Source of the DNA: Mesorhizobium sp. AR07
Lineage (GTDB): Bacteria; Pseudomonadota; Alphaproteobacteria; Rhizobiales; Rhizobiaceae
Direction: 5' to 3'
NCBI RefSeq assembly: GCF_024746815.1
Contig: NZ_CP080526.1
Coordinates: 186,001-250,000 of the forward strand
DNA length: 64,000 bases
Both the position numbers and the translations under genes were made by a program. Below the pieces are notes generated by a model. That model saw only the letters and a list, made by a program, of their open reading frames with translations. It was not told the DNA's origin and did not search any database. Every line of letters starts with the position of its first letter. The first letter of the stretch is position 1. Below, piece after piece: positions 26,099 to 35,715 of this stretch.

Positions 26099-27442
26099 TC
26101 ATGGCCCTGCGGGCTGCAGCGTGATGGCGATCGTTCGGAACAGACTTGCTTCGGGACAGGCGGCGGCGAAGGCCAGACGGATGCGCGAGACGGTTTCGGT
26201 GACGCGGGCGCCGAGCTTGAGAAGCCTGAGCCGCAGTGTAGCGAACTCGGCGTTGCACAGATGATGGGTCGTGGGCACCGCCTCGCGCAGGGTGAGCATC
26301 AACCAGTATGCGGCGGTGTGCAGGACGAGACGGACCTGGTTGGCAATCGGTGAGCGGCAGCTGGTGCGGTCGGAGGCGAGCTGGCTCTTGTGCATCTTGA
26401 TCAGGTTTTCGGCCTGGCCGCGGGCGCAGTAGATCACATCGTAGACATGCTCGGCGGAGCCTTTGTCGAGATTGGTGACGACGAAGCGGATGTCGAGGCC
26501 GAGGGTGGTTGCCTCGATGCGGGCGCAGGCGCGGCGTTCCGTCCTCCAGGATTTCGCCTTGTATCGGGTCTCGGCATAGCCGCGCAGCACCGGCTTCTGC
26601 TCGAGCGCGCGGCGGGTGCGGATATCGTCGGCGGCTTCATCAACGAGACGCTGGAGAACCTTGTTGCCGGGCAATCCGAAGAGGTAGTCGACCGCATTGT
26701 CCTCGCACCATGCCATGACTTGCGCCCGGCCATAGTGGCCATCGCCGCGGATCAGAATGCGGGTGGTCGGCCAGCGGGCGCGGATGCGCCGGACAAGCCG
26801 GCGCAGATGGCCGCGGATCTCCTTGCCCGCCGGGGTCCTGCCAGGACGCAGGATCATGGCGACCGGGCGTCCTGTCGCGGCGTCGTAGATGTGGATCGGC
26901 AGGAAGCAACGCTCGTCGTAATGGGCGTTGAACAGCGAGAGCTGCTGATGGCCGTGAACGACATCCACCGTGTCGTCGATGTCGAGCGTGACGCTTTTGG
27001 GCGGCGCGGCATAGCTCGACAGCCACAGATCGACCAGCACCCAGCCGAGCCGGATGACGGTGCGCAGGTCGGGCAGGTTCTCGAGGCGCGAGCATGTCGG
27101 CTGCGAGCACAGATCAATCCCGCTGTCGGGCAGCCGCCCGCAGGCGAGCTTGAAGGCCGGGTCGGTGCGCAGCCGGTCGAGATCGTTGGCATCCTCGTAG
27201 CCGCATGCGATCGCAAAGATGCGGGCGCGCACAATGTCGGCCATGGCGTGCGTCACCCGCGCTGGATCGCGCGGATCGTGGATCGCGGCGGCCAGCCTGT
27301 CGGCCAGTTGCAGGCGTCGCTCGGCCGCTGCCAAAAGCATGACGCCACCATCCGAGGTGATGCGTCCGCCGTCAAACGCAGCTGTGATCTTCTTGCGTCC
27401 AACGGCTGGAAATGAGAGCGGCAGCAACGTATCATCGGTCAT
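26099..27442 (-). CDS. IS1380-family transposase
   Basis: 447 residues. IS1380 DDE features: KITAAFDGGRITSDGGVMLL at the start; VTLDIDDTVDVVHGHQQLS with the first Asp; ILIRGDGHYGRAQVMAW with the second; and ARGQAENLIKMHKSQLASDR with the Glu. Intact. I could not fix the element's terminal repeats with confidence; it extends roughly from 26005 to 27545. It lies between the asparaginase/aapP-remnant region and the GMC oxidoreductase operon. Confidence 0.92.
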   Translation of the reverse strand: MTDDTLLPLSFPAVGRKKITAAFDGGRITSDGGVMLLAAAERRLQLADRLAAAIHDPRDPARVTHAMADIVRARIFAIACGYEDANDLDRLRTDPAFKLACGRLPDSGIDLCSQPTCSRLENLPDLRTVIRLGWVLVDLWLSSYAAPPKSVTLDIDDTVDVVHGHQQLSLFNAHYDERCFLPIHIYDAATGRPVAMILRPGRTPAGKEIRGHLRRLVRRIRARWPTTRILIRGDGHYGRAQVMAWCEDNAVDYLFGLPGNKVLQRLVDEAADDIRTRRALEQKPVLRGYAETRYKAKSWRTERRACARIEATTLGLDIRFVVTNLDKGSAEHVYDVIYCARGQAENLIKMHKSQLASDRTSCRSPIANQVRLVLHTAAYWLMLTLREAVPTTHHLCNAEFATLRLRLLKLGARVTETVSRIRLAFAAACPEASLFRTIAITLQPAGP

Positions 27443-27564
27443 GGCGGGTGTGGCTCGCGAGAGGCGGTGGCAGGGTTGGCTTAGACAACCGAATCCTACG
27501 CTAAATCAATCGCTTAGGCTACATCCGCCAACCTCTCAGACGCAACGTCGTGCATAAGACGGGC

Positions 27565-27630
27565 TAGTCTTAGTCTTAGTCTTAGTCTAAGTGTAAGTGT
27601 AAGTGTAAGTGTAAGTGTAAGTGTAAGTCT
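27565..27630. repeat. Hexanucleotide tandem repeat (TAGTCT then AAGTGT)
   Basis: Eleven six-base units in a row: four TAGTCT, six AAGTGT, one AAGTCT. The last unit contains two bases of the stop codon of the GMC oxidoreductase gene (TAG on the minus strand, 27629-27631). Slippage would not change the upstream coding part but could alter the 3' untranslated region. Confidence 0.9.
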
Positions 27631-29152
27631 AGCTTCTGTCTCTTGCAGCTGACCGGGCGCGTTCCTGCGCTGAATGACTGAGTGCCGCTTCCGCGGCCCG
27701 AAATGCCAAGGCCATAATGGTCAATTGGGGATTGACGCCAGGCGCCTCCGGTATGAGGCTGCCGTCGGCGACAAAGAGATTTTCGAGGCCTCGCACGCGT
27801 CCGTAACTGTCGACGGCGCAAACGTCCCGACGCTCGCCGGGAGGGCAGCTGGAAAACAGGTGTATGGTCATCAGATTGGTTGCTGCCTGTGGCAGAGGCC
27901 TATTCCAGAATTCATGTACCTGATCAGGGCTCGTCCACCCCTCGTGGCCGGATATGCTCGGGAACACCTTGCGGGCGCCGGCCGCAAACATGGCTTGGCC
28001 AAGACGAGTGAGAACCTGGCTCAAAGCGATCCAGTCCTCCGGGGCGAGCTTGAAACTGACAAACGGCTCGTTGATGCCGGGAAGCGGTCTTACCGACCCC
28101 ACTCCGCGCGGGCGTATCATGCCGTAATATGAGCCGCAAAACCGCCAGTCGCGCATCAGATCCCCGCGATTGGTCCAGTCTTGCGCAAGCGAGAGGCCAA
28201 AGATCGCGGGCGTGAACACCGATCCGCCAATGCGTTGATTTGGCATAAATTCGGTAATCGCCGCCAGTGGAAGCTGCGACCGATGCGCGTCGACAGGCTC
28301 GTCAAACAGCGCCGTTGCCTTGATTGTCGGGTGAAGGCGAAGCGTATTGCCAATGCGTTCACGCTGGCCGGAGCGGCGCAAAAGTGCCGCAGTGTGAATT
28401 GCACCTGCGCAAACAAACACCATGCCGGCTTTTACACGCACTCGCATCGCTTGTCCGCCGCCATCGCGTGACCGGGCAAAGACTTCCGTGGCACGGCCTT
28501 TGTCAATTCGTATATTGTCTACCCGCGTTTGCGCCAGCAGCCGCATGCCACGATCCACCGCCTTCGGCAGAAGGGTCACTGCCATGGACTGCTTGGCGCC
28601 GTTCGGACAAACATAAGAACATCGGTTGGCGCCCGTGCAGCCACGTTGTCCCCGTTTCAACTCCGACACTTTCCAGCCGAGGGCTTCGCCCCCCTGCCTC
28701 AGAATGTCGGTGGCACGTCCGAGCGGACCGAGGGTCAGGCTTGCATTTACCGCCATTTCCGCGCGCTCGTAATATAGCGCCAGCTGACACGGAGTAAAAT
28801 TATCGATCTTGTTGAGCTTGCGCCATTGAGCAATAAGATCGCTATCAACTCGCTGGGTAATAGCGCTGTTGATTTCTGTTCCCCCGCCAACGCAACGGCC
28901 TTCCGCGTAGTTAATCGGGGGCCGGCCAATCGCGGCGGTGATTCCTCCGCTGCGCCAGGCAGACGAAAATGCGTCGCTTGCGATAGGAGAAGCCGATGAC
29001 GACGGAATGTGCTTACCTTCTTCAAGCATGACTACAGACAAACCTGCCGCGGTTAGCACATCTGCCACGCTGGCACCGCCCGCACCGGAGCCGATAATCA
29101 CCGCATCCGCTTGCAGTTGTAGTGGATTGCTCGGACGAAAACTTCCTTTCAT
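27629..29152 (-). CDS. GMC-family FAD oxidoreductase
   Basis: 507 residues from ATG 29152, which lies 11 bases after the preceding gene's stop with AAAGG upstream; a longer frame (to 29227) would overlap that gene. Rossmann FAD-binding motif ADAVIIGSGAGGASVADVL and MLEEGKH. Further GMC blocks: GRCVGGGTEINSAI and, near the C-terminus, LENLFVADGSLIPEAPGVNP with the FAD-contacting Asn/Pro. A cysteine-containing segment GCTGANRCSYVCPNGAKQS in the middle is typical of the cholesterol-oxidase/alcohol-dehydrogenase branch. Oxidises an alcohol group, perhaps on a sugar or lipid-linked sugar. Last gene of the SDR-transporter-small protein-GMC operon. Confidence 0.88.
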   Translation of the reverse strand: MKGSFRPSNPLQLQADAVIIGSGAGGASVADVLTAAGLSVVMLEEGKHIPSSSASPIASDAFSSAWRSGGITAAIGRPPINYAEGRCVGGGTEINSAITQRVDSDLIAQWRKLNKIDNFTPCQLALYYERAEMAVNASLTLGPLGRATDILRQGGEALGWKVSELKRGQRGCTGANRCSYVCPNGAKQSMAVTLLPKAVDRGMRLLAQTRVDNIRIDKGRATEVFARSRDGGGQAMRVRVKAGMVFVCAGAIHTAALLRRSGQRERIGNTLRLHPTIKATALFDEPVDAHRSQLPLAAITEFMPNQRIGGSVFTPAIFGLSLAQDWTNRGDLMRDWRFCGSYYGMIRPRGVGSVRPLPGINEPFVSFKLAPEDWIALSQVLTRLGQAMFAAGARKVFPSISGHEGWTSPDQVHEFWNRPLPQAATNLMTIHLFSSCPPGERRDVCAVDSYGRVRGLENLFVADGSLIPEAPGVNPQLTIMALAFRAAEAALSHSAQERARSAARDRS

Positions 29153-29162
29153 ATTCACGCCT

Positions 29163-29537
29163 TTAGTTCCGTCCCGGCCGCATGGACGACAGCTTTGCCG
29201 CGACGGGCGTCTGCTCATAGAATGCAAGTAGCGTCATCGATCGATAAAGGCGGATGACGGACCCGATGGGACCGGGCGATCTCTGCAGAAGAGTATAAAA
29301 CCTCTCCGCGCGGAGCGCGCGTGCCAACGGACCGCCCGCGCCAGCTGAAATCAAAAAGATGCAAAGGCTCAGGAATATCGAAACGCTTCTAACAGCTGCA
29401 CGAATATAAAAAGGAGCGCCTGCAATGGCTCGGCTGACGCTTCGTACGACTTCAGTTACTACGACTGCTTTTTCTTCTCCGTCGAGCAATGGCCACGAAG
29501 GTATCAGCGTTCGCACGATCACTCGATCAAATGCCAT
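29163..29537 (-). CDS. Conserved hypothetical small protein next to GMC oxidoreductase
   Basis: 124 residues, ATG 29537, with a purine-rich ribosome binding site GAGGGGG overlapping the end of the transporter gene. One hydrophobic segment (IFLSLCIFLISAGAGG) and a C-terminal block FYTLLQRSPGPIGSVIRLYR followed by TLLAFYE. I do not recognise a characterised family. Its fixed place just before the oxidoreductase suggests a membrane anchor or small subunit for that enzyme, similar in role to subunit 3 of gluconate dehydrogenase; this is inference only. Confidence 0.65.
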   Translation of the reverse strand: MAFDRVIVRTLIPSWPLLDGEEKAVVVTEVVRSVSRAIAGAPFYIRAAVRSVSIFLSLCIFLISAGAGGPLARALRAERFYTLLQRSPGPIGSVIRLYRSMTLLAFYEQTPVAAKLSSMRPGRN

Positions 29538-29538
29538 C

Positions 29539-29892
29539 TCAACCCCCTCGAGTTAGAAAAACAATACCGGCCAAAACAAGGGCGACGCCAATCCACTTGT
29601 GCGGCTGGAATGGTTCTCCGAAAAGATAGTGTGATGCGATCATCAGCATCACAAACCCCGAGCCGGCCAAAATCGGGTAAGCAACTGATATCTCCATGGA
29701 GTCAAGCGCCTTCGCAAATAGCACGACGTTGAAGCCATAAAATGCCATTCCACCCATAAAGCCGATTGAGAGAAAATTATCGGCCAGTCCGGCGTTGGCA
29801 GGCAGTGAGGCCCGGCTCCACTTTAGCAATAGATTGCCAATACAGGAATTCATGCCTGCAGCAAGAACCAAGACCAGAGGCGGTACATTCAT
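29539..29892 (-). CDS. Small four-helix transporter (SMR/EamA type)
   Basis: 117 residues with four hydrophobic segments (about 3-20, 38-60, 68-88, 98-115). It contains the SMR/EamA-like pattern EISVAYPILAGSGFVMLMIA. Size and topology match EmrE, ArnE/ArnF and small flippase-type proteins. The ATG overlaps the SDR stop by four bases (ATGA), so translation is coupled. In this company a flippase for a lipid-linked sugar is more attractive than drug efflux, but the sequence does not decide. Confidence 0.75.
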   Translation of the reverse strand: MNVPPLVLVLAAGMNSCIGNLLLKWSRASLPANAGLADNFLSIGFMGGMAFYGFNVVLFAKALDSMEISVAYPILAGSGFVMLMIASHYLFGEPFQPHKWIGVALVLAGIVFLTRGG

Positions 29893-30938
29893 CCAGGGAT
29901 CGCTCGCAGCAAGCAGGGCACGAGTGCCAAAATTCTCTGTTTGACTGGAGACTTGTGGTGCGACGCGGCACTTTCGCTGAGAGACCCCTTATTGGCCTGA
30001 TACCAATCGTAGCTATCGGTGATCATTCGTGCATTAGAGTAATTTGGTTTAAAGCCAAGCTCTCTTTCCGCTTTCGATATATCAAAATACATTGATCGCC
30101 CGTACATTAGCAAATGATAAGGGCCCAAGGGGGAGAGACCGAGCACGCTTGCCAGATTCGCCGCTACGGCAGTTGGTCCCATCGGAATGGACTTGATTCG
30201 GCTTCCGGTTCCGGCATGATCGATCACCGCCTGCAGAAGTTCACGCATTGTCCCAAATTCAGCTGCACCGATATTGTATGTGGCAAATCCTTTTGAATTC
30301 GACGCTGCAACGCATGCCCAGGCCAAATCATCTGCGTGAACGAACTGATATCTGTTGGCCCCCCCAGCCAAAACTGGAATATCGAGGCCCCGTTCAATCC
30401 AGTCAAACAGGATGTGGACGGTGCCAAGGCGGCCATGGCCAAGAATGGTCCGCGGACGCACAATCGCTACATCCAGACCATGGCGTTCCATTGCTTTCTT
30501 GCAAATGATCTCTCCTGCGAGTTTCGCGTGCCCGTAATCCTCGCCAGGATTTGGTTTCGTATTCTCTGTGACGGGATTCGATTTCGGTACGCCGAAGACA
30601 GCGCTGGATGAGGTATAGATCAACTTCCGGACCCCCGCCGCGGCCGATTCGTCGGCAATGATCTGCGTGCCATCCTTGTTGACGGACCAGAACAAGTCTA
30701 CATCTTTGGCTAAGGGAATTTGAGCAGCGTTGTGAAATACCTTGTTCACACCGGAGACTGCCTGTTTGACAGCGATGCGGTCCAGAATCGTGCCTTTGAA
30801 AAATTCCAGATTAGGGTGACTGAAGCCAGGGCAGTGTAAGTCGAGCACGCGGACGTGGGTCCCTCTCTTAAGCAACTGCTTGCTCAGTACTTGCCCAAAA
30901 AACCCGGAGCCGCCGGTAACTAGCGCTGTATTCACCAT
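29889..30938 (-). CDS. NAD-dependent epimerase/dehydratase (extended SDR)
   Basis: 349 residues, ATG 30938. N-terminal nucleotide-binding motif ALVTGGSGFFGQVLSKQLL, catalytic serine in LIYTSSSAVFG, and the Tyr-Lys pair in EDYGHAKLAGE (YxxxK). Substrate-domain block VDDLAWACV appears as VHADDLAWACV. First gene of the minus-strand operon SDR - 4-TM transporter - small protein - GMC oxidoreductase, all overlapping or nearly so. A sigma-54-like motif lies about 290 bases upstream. Acts on a nucleotide- or lipid-linked sugar or a sterol-like substrate. Confidence 0.88.
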   Translation of the reverse strand: MVNTALVTGGSGFFGQVLSKQLLKRGTHVRVLDLHCPGFSHPNLEFFKGTILDRIAVKQAVSGVNKVFHNAAQIPLAKDVDLFWSVNKDGTQIIADESAAAGVRKLIYTSSSAVFGVPKSNPVTENTKPNPGEDYGHAKLAGEIICKKAMERHGLDVAIVRPRTILGHGRLGTVHILFDWIERGLDIPVLAGGANRYQFVHADDLAWACVAASNSKGFATYNIGAAEFGTMRELLQAVIDHAGTGSRIKSIPMGPTAVAANLASVLGLSPLGPYHLLMYGRSMYFDISKAERELGFKPNYSNARMITDSYDWYQANKGSLSESAASHHKSPVKQRILALVPCLLRAIPG

Positions 30939-31581
30939 CTTTGACCTATTTAAGTGCCCCCCATTTCAAACGCTGCTAGAACGCCTTGGGAAATCTCTCT
31001 GCTCGAAAATTCTCATCTCCTCTCTGCGAGCATCTCCTAAATTCCGGTTCTTGGACCAGGGGACTGGGGTCAAGAACGCGTTTGCCCGACTGCTGCATAA
31101 GAGATGACCTCTTTCCTCATTTGCCTGTCGAGACCGAGGGAGCCGCTGGCAACCTTCGACTATTGCCACCGGTCCTCATGCCGGAACCTAAGGATGCCGA
31201 TGTTGGCGCCCTTGTGAGAAGAGCTTCAAAATTCGTGCCAATTCACCAACCTACCCCACAAAAGACTTCTTGGTTGATTTTCCGGCTGAATAGCAGAGGC
31301 GGGAGGAGATCGATAAACTACATTCCTGCCGCAAAACGGACAAACCCGACAAAGTATGTCGAGAACCCTAACCACAAGCCGATCAGACACGGGCTGATCG
31401 CCGTGCTGTGAGGCTGCCCGAAATGACATCACTTCTGTGGTTGCCGCCCGTTGTGCAAGGAGTTTCTTAGCTCTTGAACGTGTGATTGAGATCGGGTTGT
31501 TGGACCCGCTCGGCCCGGAACACATAAAGCGCGCCGTGCGGCCGAAGCCGCAGGACGGCCATAGCCTTACCCGCCGCCCCG
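30939..31581. other. Upstream region of the SDR-GMC operon, up to IS21
   Basis: About 640 bases without a recognisable gene. It holds the sigma-54-like motif at 31225-31241. The remaining short frames have no family-like sequence. Confidence 0.4.
31225..31241 (-). promoter_or_regulatory. Sigma-54-like promoter motif upstream of the SDR-GMC operon
   Basis: On the minus strand TTGGCACGAATTTTGAA, GG-N10-GA, the same -12 variant as at 6851, 34983 and 53002. It is oriented toward the SDR gene, whose start is 287 bases downstream. Confidence 0.45.
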
Positions 31582-31720
31582 TGGGTCGGTCAAAATCCCC
31601 CGGGTATGGTCACTTGAAACTCCCCCACCTGATGGTCACCGGCAGCGCTACTGAACAGCGGTAGCCGGTAAGACAGGACGTTTATTTTCATCCCCTTTCA
31701 TACAGCGAGGGGACCGGGAG

Positions 31721-33469
31721 TTGAACGTCTTGAAGGCACATCTGCAAAGCACCGTACTAACATTACTTGATCGCAACACCAGCCAGCGCGAGATCCAAAG
31801 GCTGACGGGTGTCGATCGCAAGACGATTCGGCGTTACCGAGCGCAGCGGGCTGGTGGGGAGGCAAAATCCCCCGGGGAAGTGACCACCGGCTCGGCAAGC
31901 GCGGAGGACCAAATTCCTCCACCCCGACCACCGGCTTTTGGGGTGTCGGGAGCGACGGTCACCAGCAGCCTGGCCCGCTCAGCCTGCGAACCGCATCGGG
32001 CATGGATCGAAGAACAGGTCCGCCTGAAGCGAAATGCGCAGGCGATTTACCAGGACTTGGTCGATCAGTTTGGCTTTCCGTCCAGCTACCAAAGCGTCAA
32101 GCGGTTTGTGCGCACGTTGCGACAAAGCGATCCCAAGCAGTTTGATCGTCTTGAGTTCCTCCCCGGCGAGGAGGCTCAGGTCGACTATGGCGAGGGCGCG
32201 CTGACGATCGATCCCAAGAGCGGCCGGTACCGTCGTCCCCGCCTGTTCGTGATGACGCTGCGCTATTCGCGGCGCAGCTTCCGGCGGGTGGTCTGGCAAT
32301 CCAGCCAGCAAGTCTGGGCTCAGCTTCACGAAGAGGCGTTTCGCTATTTTGGCGGGGTGGCCAGCTATGTGGTGCTCGACAACCTGAAGGAAGGCGTCCT
32401 CAAGCCCGATCTGTACGAGCCCGAGCTCAATCCGATCTACAGTGCGATGCTGGCTCATTACGGCGTCGTCGCCGATCCGGCCCGCGTGGCGGACCCCAAT
32501 CGGAAGGGCAGCGTCGAGAATGCGATTCAACATACCCAGGGGACCGCGCTGGCCGGACGGCGTTTCGAGACGCTGGAAGCCCAGAACGAGTTCTTGAGGC
32601 ACTGGGAGGAGAACTGGGCTTCCAAGCGGATCCACGGCAGTACTCGCCGTCAGGTCGAGGCCATGTTCCAGGAAGAGAAGCCACACCTGCGGCCGCTGCC
32701 CGTCGCACCCTTCCGCATCTTCACGGAAGTCGTTCGGACCGTCTGCGACGACACCACCGTCCGCGTCGACAGCAGCTATTACGCCGCGCGGCCCGCGGCC
32801 ATCGGCAGTCAGGTCGTCGTGCGCATCTACACTTCCACGATCGAGATCCGTGATCGCCACACCCATGCGCTGCTGCGGATTCATCCCCGGATGACGCACC
32901 CCGGTTCTGTCGCCTTGCCGACGAACGAACGGCCGTTCAATCCGTCGCGGCAAACCGCCGTGCTGCTGGCGAACGCCGGTCGCATCGGCCCCCAAACCAA
33001 GGCCCTGTGTCAACACATGTTCGATGCCGAGGGACGCCCCGGACAGCGCGCGATGTGGGGCATTGTCGGGCTGAGCCGGAAGTATCCGACACGGCTGGTC
33101 GAGCAGGCCTGTGCTCATGCCATCAGCAACCGCATCTACCGTTACAAGCACGTACGCGCGACTGTCGAGCAGCTGTTTGAGCAGGCGCTGCAACAGGTTG
33201 AAGAAGCCCCACAGCCGGTATCGCAGCTCACCCAGGATCATCCACTGATCCGCGCCCCCGCGGAATATGGCGACCTCTTCAGCCATGCTGTGCGACACGA
33301 TGCCGGCAACAATGGCCGGCAGGCTGGGGCTGACGACGACCGCGCCTCTCCACCCCGCGCTCGTGGCGCCTGCGCAACCCCGACCAGCTTCGCCGCCACG
33401 AGCGCTCCCGCTACCCCTTCTCACCTCAAACTGGAGATCCAACCCCATGATGACCATACCCGAAATTGA
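31721..33469 (+). CDS. istA: IS21-family transposase IstA
   Basis: 582 residues. N-terminal helix-turn-helix (REIQRLTGVDRKTIRRYRAQ) and a DDE core: GEEAQVDYGEGALTIDPKSG (first Asp), ASYVVLDNLKEGVLKP (second Asp), and GSVENAIQHTQGT (Glu). The C-terminal 80 residues are rich in Ala, Pro and Arg. Starts at TTG 31721 with AGGGGACCGGGAG upstream. Overlaps the istB start by 23 bases. Confidence 0.93.
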   Translation: MNVLKAHLQSTVLTLLDRNTSQREIQRLTGVDRKTIRRYRAQRAGGEAKSPGEVTTGSASAEDQIPPPRPPAFGVSGATVTSSLARSACEPHRAWIEEQVRLKRNAQAIYQDLVDQFGFPSSYQSVKRFVRTLRQSDPKQFDRLEFLPGEEAQVDYGEGALTIDPKSGRYRRPRLFVMTLRYSRRSFRRVVWQSSQQVWAQLHEEAFRYFGGVASYVVLDNLKEGVLKPDLYEPELNPIYSAMLAHYGVVADPARVADPNRKGSVENAIQHTQGTALAGRRFETLEAQNEFLRHWEENWASKRIHGSTRRQVEAMFQEEKPHLRPLPVAPFRIFTEVVRTVCDDTTVRVDSSYYAARPAAIGSQVVVRIYTSTIEIRDRHTHALLRIHPRMTHPGSVALPTNERPFNPSRQTAVLLANAGRIGPQTKALCQHMFDAEGRPGQRAMWGIVGLSRKYPTRLVEQACAHAISNRIYRYKHVRATVEQLFEQALQQVEEAPQPVSQLTQDHPLIRAPAEYGDLFSHAVRHDAGNNGRQAGADDDRASPPRARGACATPTSFAATSAPATPSHLKLEIQPHDDHTRN

Positions 33470-34214
33470 ACGTTGCCTGCGACAGCTGCGCCTGTCGGGC
33501 GTCCGCGACACGCTGCAGACGCGCGTGCTGCAGGCGCAGGGCGCAAACCAACCCTTCCTCGAGACCTTCTCCTTGATCCTGCAGGATGAACTGGATCGTC
33601 GCCAATCCCGCCTTATCGAGCGGCGATATCAGCAATCCGGGCTCGATGAAAAACTGACGCTCGCCGAATTCGACTGGTCCTTCAATCCCAAATTGCCCCG
33701 CCAAACTTGCTTCCAGCTCCACACCCTGGCGTTCATTGCCGCCGGCGAGAACGCGATGCTGATCGGCAAACCGGGCACCGGGAAATCCCACATCGCCAAG
33801 GCGATTGCCTATCAGGCGATCCTGCACAGCCACAAGGTCCAGTATCTCGAGACCGATGACTTCTTCCACCGCCACGCTCTGAACGCCCCCGCGCAACGCG
33901 AGGCCCGGATGCGAACAATCATCGACTGCGATCTCCTCGTGCTGGACGATCTGTTCCTCGCACGCGCCATCCCCGACGACGCCGGCGCATGGCTGCAAAC
34001 CCTGATCCATCAGCGCTACAAACTACGCCGCAGCGTCATCGTCACCTCCAATCGGGTCGTGCAGGACTGGGGGACATATCTGCGAGACAACACCATGAGC
34101 ACGACGATACTCGATCGGCTGATGCATCATTGCCATCTGCTTGAGTTCGATGGACGCAGCTATCGCCTCAAAGAGGCCGCTGAAGCCCTTGCTCGGGAAA
34201 CAAAGTCAAACTAA
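33447..34214 (+). CDS. istB: IS21-family ATPase helper IstB
   Basis: 255 residues from ATG 33447, preceded by GGAG. AAA+ ATPase related to DnaC: Walker A AMLIGKPGTGKSHIAKAIAY, Walker B CDLLVLDDLFLARAI, then sensor block RRSVIVTSNRVVQDW. N-terminal IstB helical domain (LRQLRLSGVRDTLQTR). It regulates target choice by the IstA transposase. Intact. Confidence 0.93.
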   Translation: MMTIPEIERCLRQLRLSGVRDTLQTRVLQAQGANQPFLETFSLILQDELDRRQSRLIERRYQQSGLDEKLTLAEFDWSFNPKLPRQTCFQLHTLAFIAAGENAMLIGKPGTGKSHIAKAIAYQAILHSHKVQYLETDDFFHRHALNAPAQREARMRTIIDCDLLVLDDLFLARAIPDDAGAWLQTLIHQRYKLRRSVIVTSNRVVQDWGTYLRDNTMSTTILDRLMHHCHLLEFDGRSYRLKEAAEALARETKSN

Positions 34215-34289
34215 CAAATCCACCTCTGTCCTGTCTTGCGGGTGGGGGAGTTTGACTGACCCTACCCGGGGGAATTTGAAGTGACCCGC

Positions 34290-35088
34290 GGGGCCCGCCG
34301 TCCTGCGGTTCAATTCAATCAGGCTTCAATGTAGTCGCGACCCGCCATAAATCCGCACTTCACAATCCGACGCGTGACAATCGCCCAATCGCCTCCCGCA
34401 TGCAGGCGACGCTGAGTGCCATTCGACACGGCCCGATGAAACGCGCCGCCATGCGCCCATCGTTGAGACCGGCGCCTGGCTCCGTCGCGTGGTATAAGGA
34501 TACCTGAACTCCCATGCGATTCCGGGAGCCTGAAACGGCTGGGCATGTTCCGCACCGAGGTCTGCAGCGCATGGCTGCGCTCGCTTCGTCGACGTAGCCA
34601 GCGCTCTCCCATGACCCGGGAACCGGTTCCAGCGTTATGCTTGGGCGATACATCCCGAAAGTCCCGCGCCTGTCATCCGCATGCCAATCCAAAGTACGCA
34701 TCATGAACCGTGGCAGAAGCAGTATGCGGTAGTTCCGCACGTACAGATCAGGGCGGGGCGCTGGGAAACGAGCGTCCCTACCGCGACGCTCCCAAGTGCG
34801 CCCACGTCGATCTCAGTTGAAGTGACACGTTCACCATTTCCGGAATAAGTCGAACTGCCGACATCGGTGTTGATTTTGTCTGGATCGAGACCCGGCCTCC
34901 TTCAGCTGGATTCCTCCCGCCGACTGATGCACCTCACTGAACAATATGCAGAAAGGCTCTTGTGAATCACGTCGTGCACAGATTGGCACGACTTTTGATA
35001 GTCCATTGCTACTATGCGCTTCGTTCGCCTCTTTGATGAAGTGGCCGAATGAAGCTGCACAAACTCGATTTCGTTTCGGGGATTGAGA
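34290..35088. other. Spacer between IS21 and the decayed HAD-UbiA gene
   Basis: No intact gene. Minus-strand frames (to 34740 and 34612) look like chance or a badly decayed gene. A sigma-54-like motif lies at 34983-34999. Confidence 0.35.
34983..34999 (+). promoter_or_regulatory. Sigma-54-like promoter motif upstream of HAD-UbiA pseudogene and SDR
   Basis: TTGGCACGACTTTTGAT, GG-N10-GA, preceded by AGGCTCTT as in the other plus-strand copies. It lies 90 bases before the start of the decayed HAD gene and so would transcribe the SDR and GT-C genes that follow. Confidence 0.45.
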
Positions 35089-35700
35089 TGAACAAGATTG
35101 ATTGGGACGGCTTTGACCGTCACGTGCCTTTGGTTTTTGACCTAGATGGCACTTTGATAAAGACAAATACTGCTCACGACAGCTTCTATGACGCCCTCTT
35201 TCATTCGCCGCAACGACTACTCGGCACAATGCCCAGTTGGTGCAAGGGCCGCGCAGTCTTGAAGAAAATAATGGCGAATTGTATTGGAACTAAGCCGCAA
35301 CGCTAAAGCCGAGGGGCGTCAAACCTATCTCGTTACAGCAGCTGACCAACGCATAGCGGATAGTATCAGCTGCTATCTTGGCAGTGTCAAAGGTGCAAAA
35401 GGAAGTGATGGCTCATTGAACCTAAAGAGCCGCAACAAGTTGAAATGGCTTCAGCAAAGCTTCCCCAACGGTTTCATCTACGCGGGTGACAGTGCCGCCG
35501 ATCTACCGATTTGGGAGGCCGCTTGCGGCGCCGTCTTGGTTGCAATGGCACAAAATACGCGACACAGCTCCGTAAGGCGGGCATCAGGGTTAAGACTGTG
35601 ATCCCGGGAAAAATAATCGTGTGAGGATTGGTTGTCGGAACTCAGGATACACCATGGTCGAAATCATCGCGCTCGCCTTTGCACTGGCGCTCTGGAAACA
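35089..35700 (+). pseudogene. HAD phosphatase-UbiA fusion gene, decayed copy
   Basis: Start ATG 35089 reads MNKIDWDGFDRHVPLVFDLD with the HAD motif DLDGTLIK. After GRAVLKKIMAN about 25 codons present in the 53-kb copy are missing and the frame shifts. It resumes as YLVTAADQRIADSISCYLG and FPNGFIYAGDSAADLPIWE. A further shift follows, and then the sequence jumps from the equivalent of RIHQWSK straight to the last UbiA codons (IIALAFALAL). The whole prenyltransferase domain is thus deleted. The intact paralogue is at 53304-54752. The following SDR gene keeps its place. Confidence 0.85.
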
Positions 35701-35715
35701 GATAGGTTTGCAAAT

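Larger units (their letters stand above)
31582..34289 (+). mobile_element. IS21-family element
   Basis: istA and istB in tandem between long imperfect inverted ends. The left end carries GGTCAAAATCCCCCGGGTA and TTGAAACTCCCCCACC; the right end holds the same blocks inverted (GGTGGGGGAGTTTGACTG, TACCCGGGGGAATTTGAA). Multiple end repeats are usual in IS21. A clean target duplication is not seen, so the outer limits are accurate only to a few bases. Confidence 0.88.

Noticed and set aside
26390..27415. 341-codon plus-strand frame over the IS1380 transposase
   Set aside because: Antisense to an intact transposase and without recognisable domains.
28490..28510. TGGCACGGCCTTTG resembling a -24/-12 promoter
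   Set aside because: Lies inside the GMC oxidoreductase gene and lacks both the TTTTGA half and a gene downstream in that direction.
31979..33511. 510-codon open frame on the minus strand across istA
   Set aside because: Antisense to the whole of istA, with no family pattern; long shadow frames are common in GC-rich IS genes.
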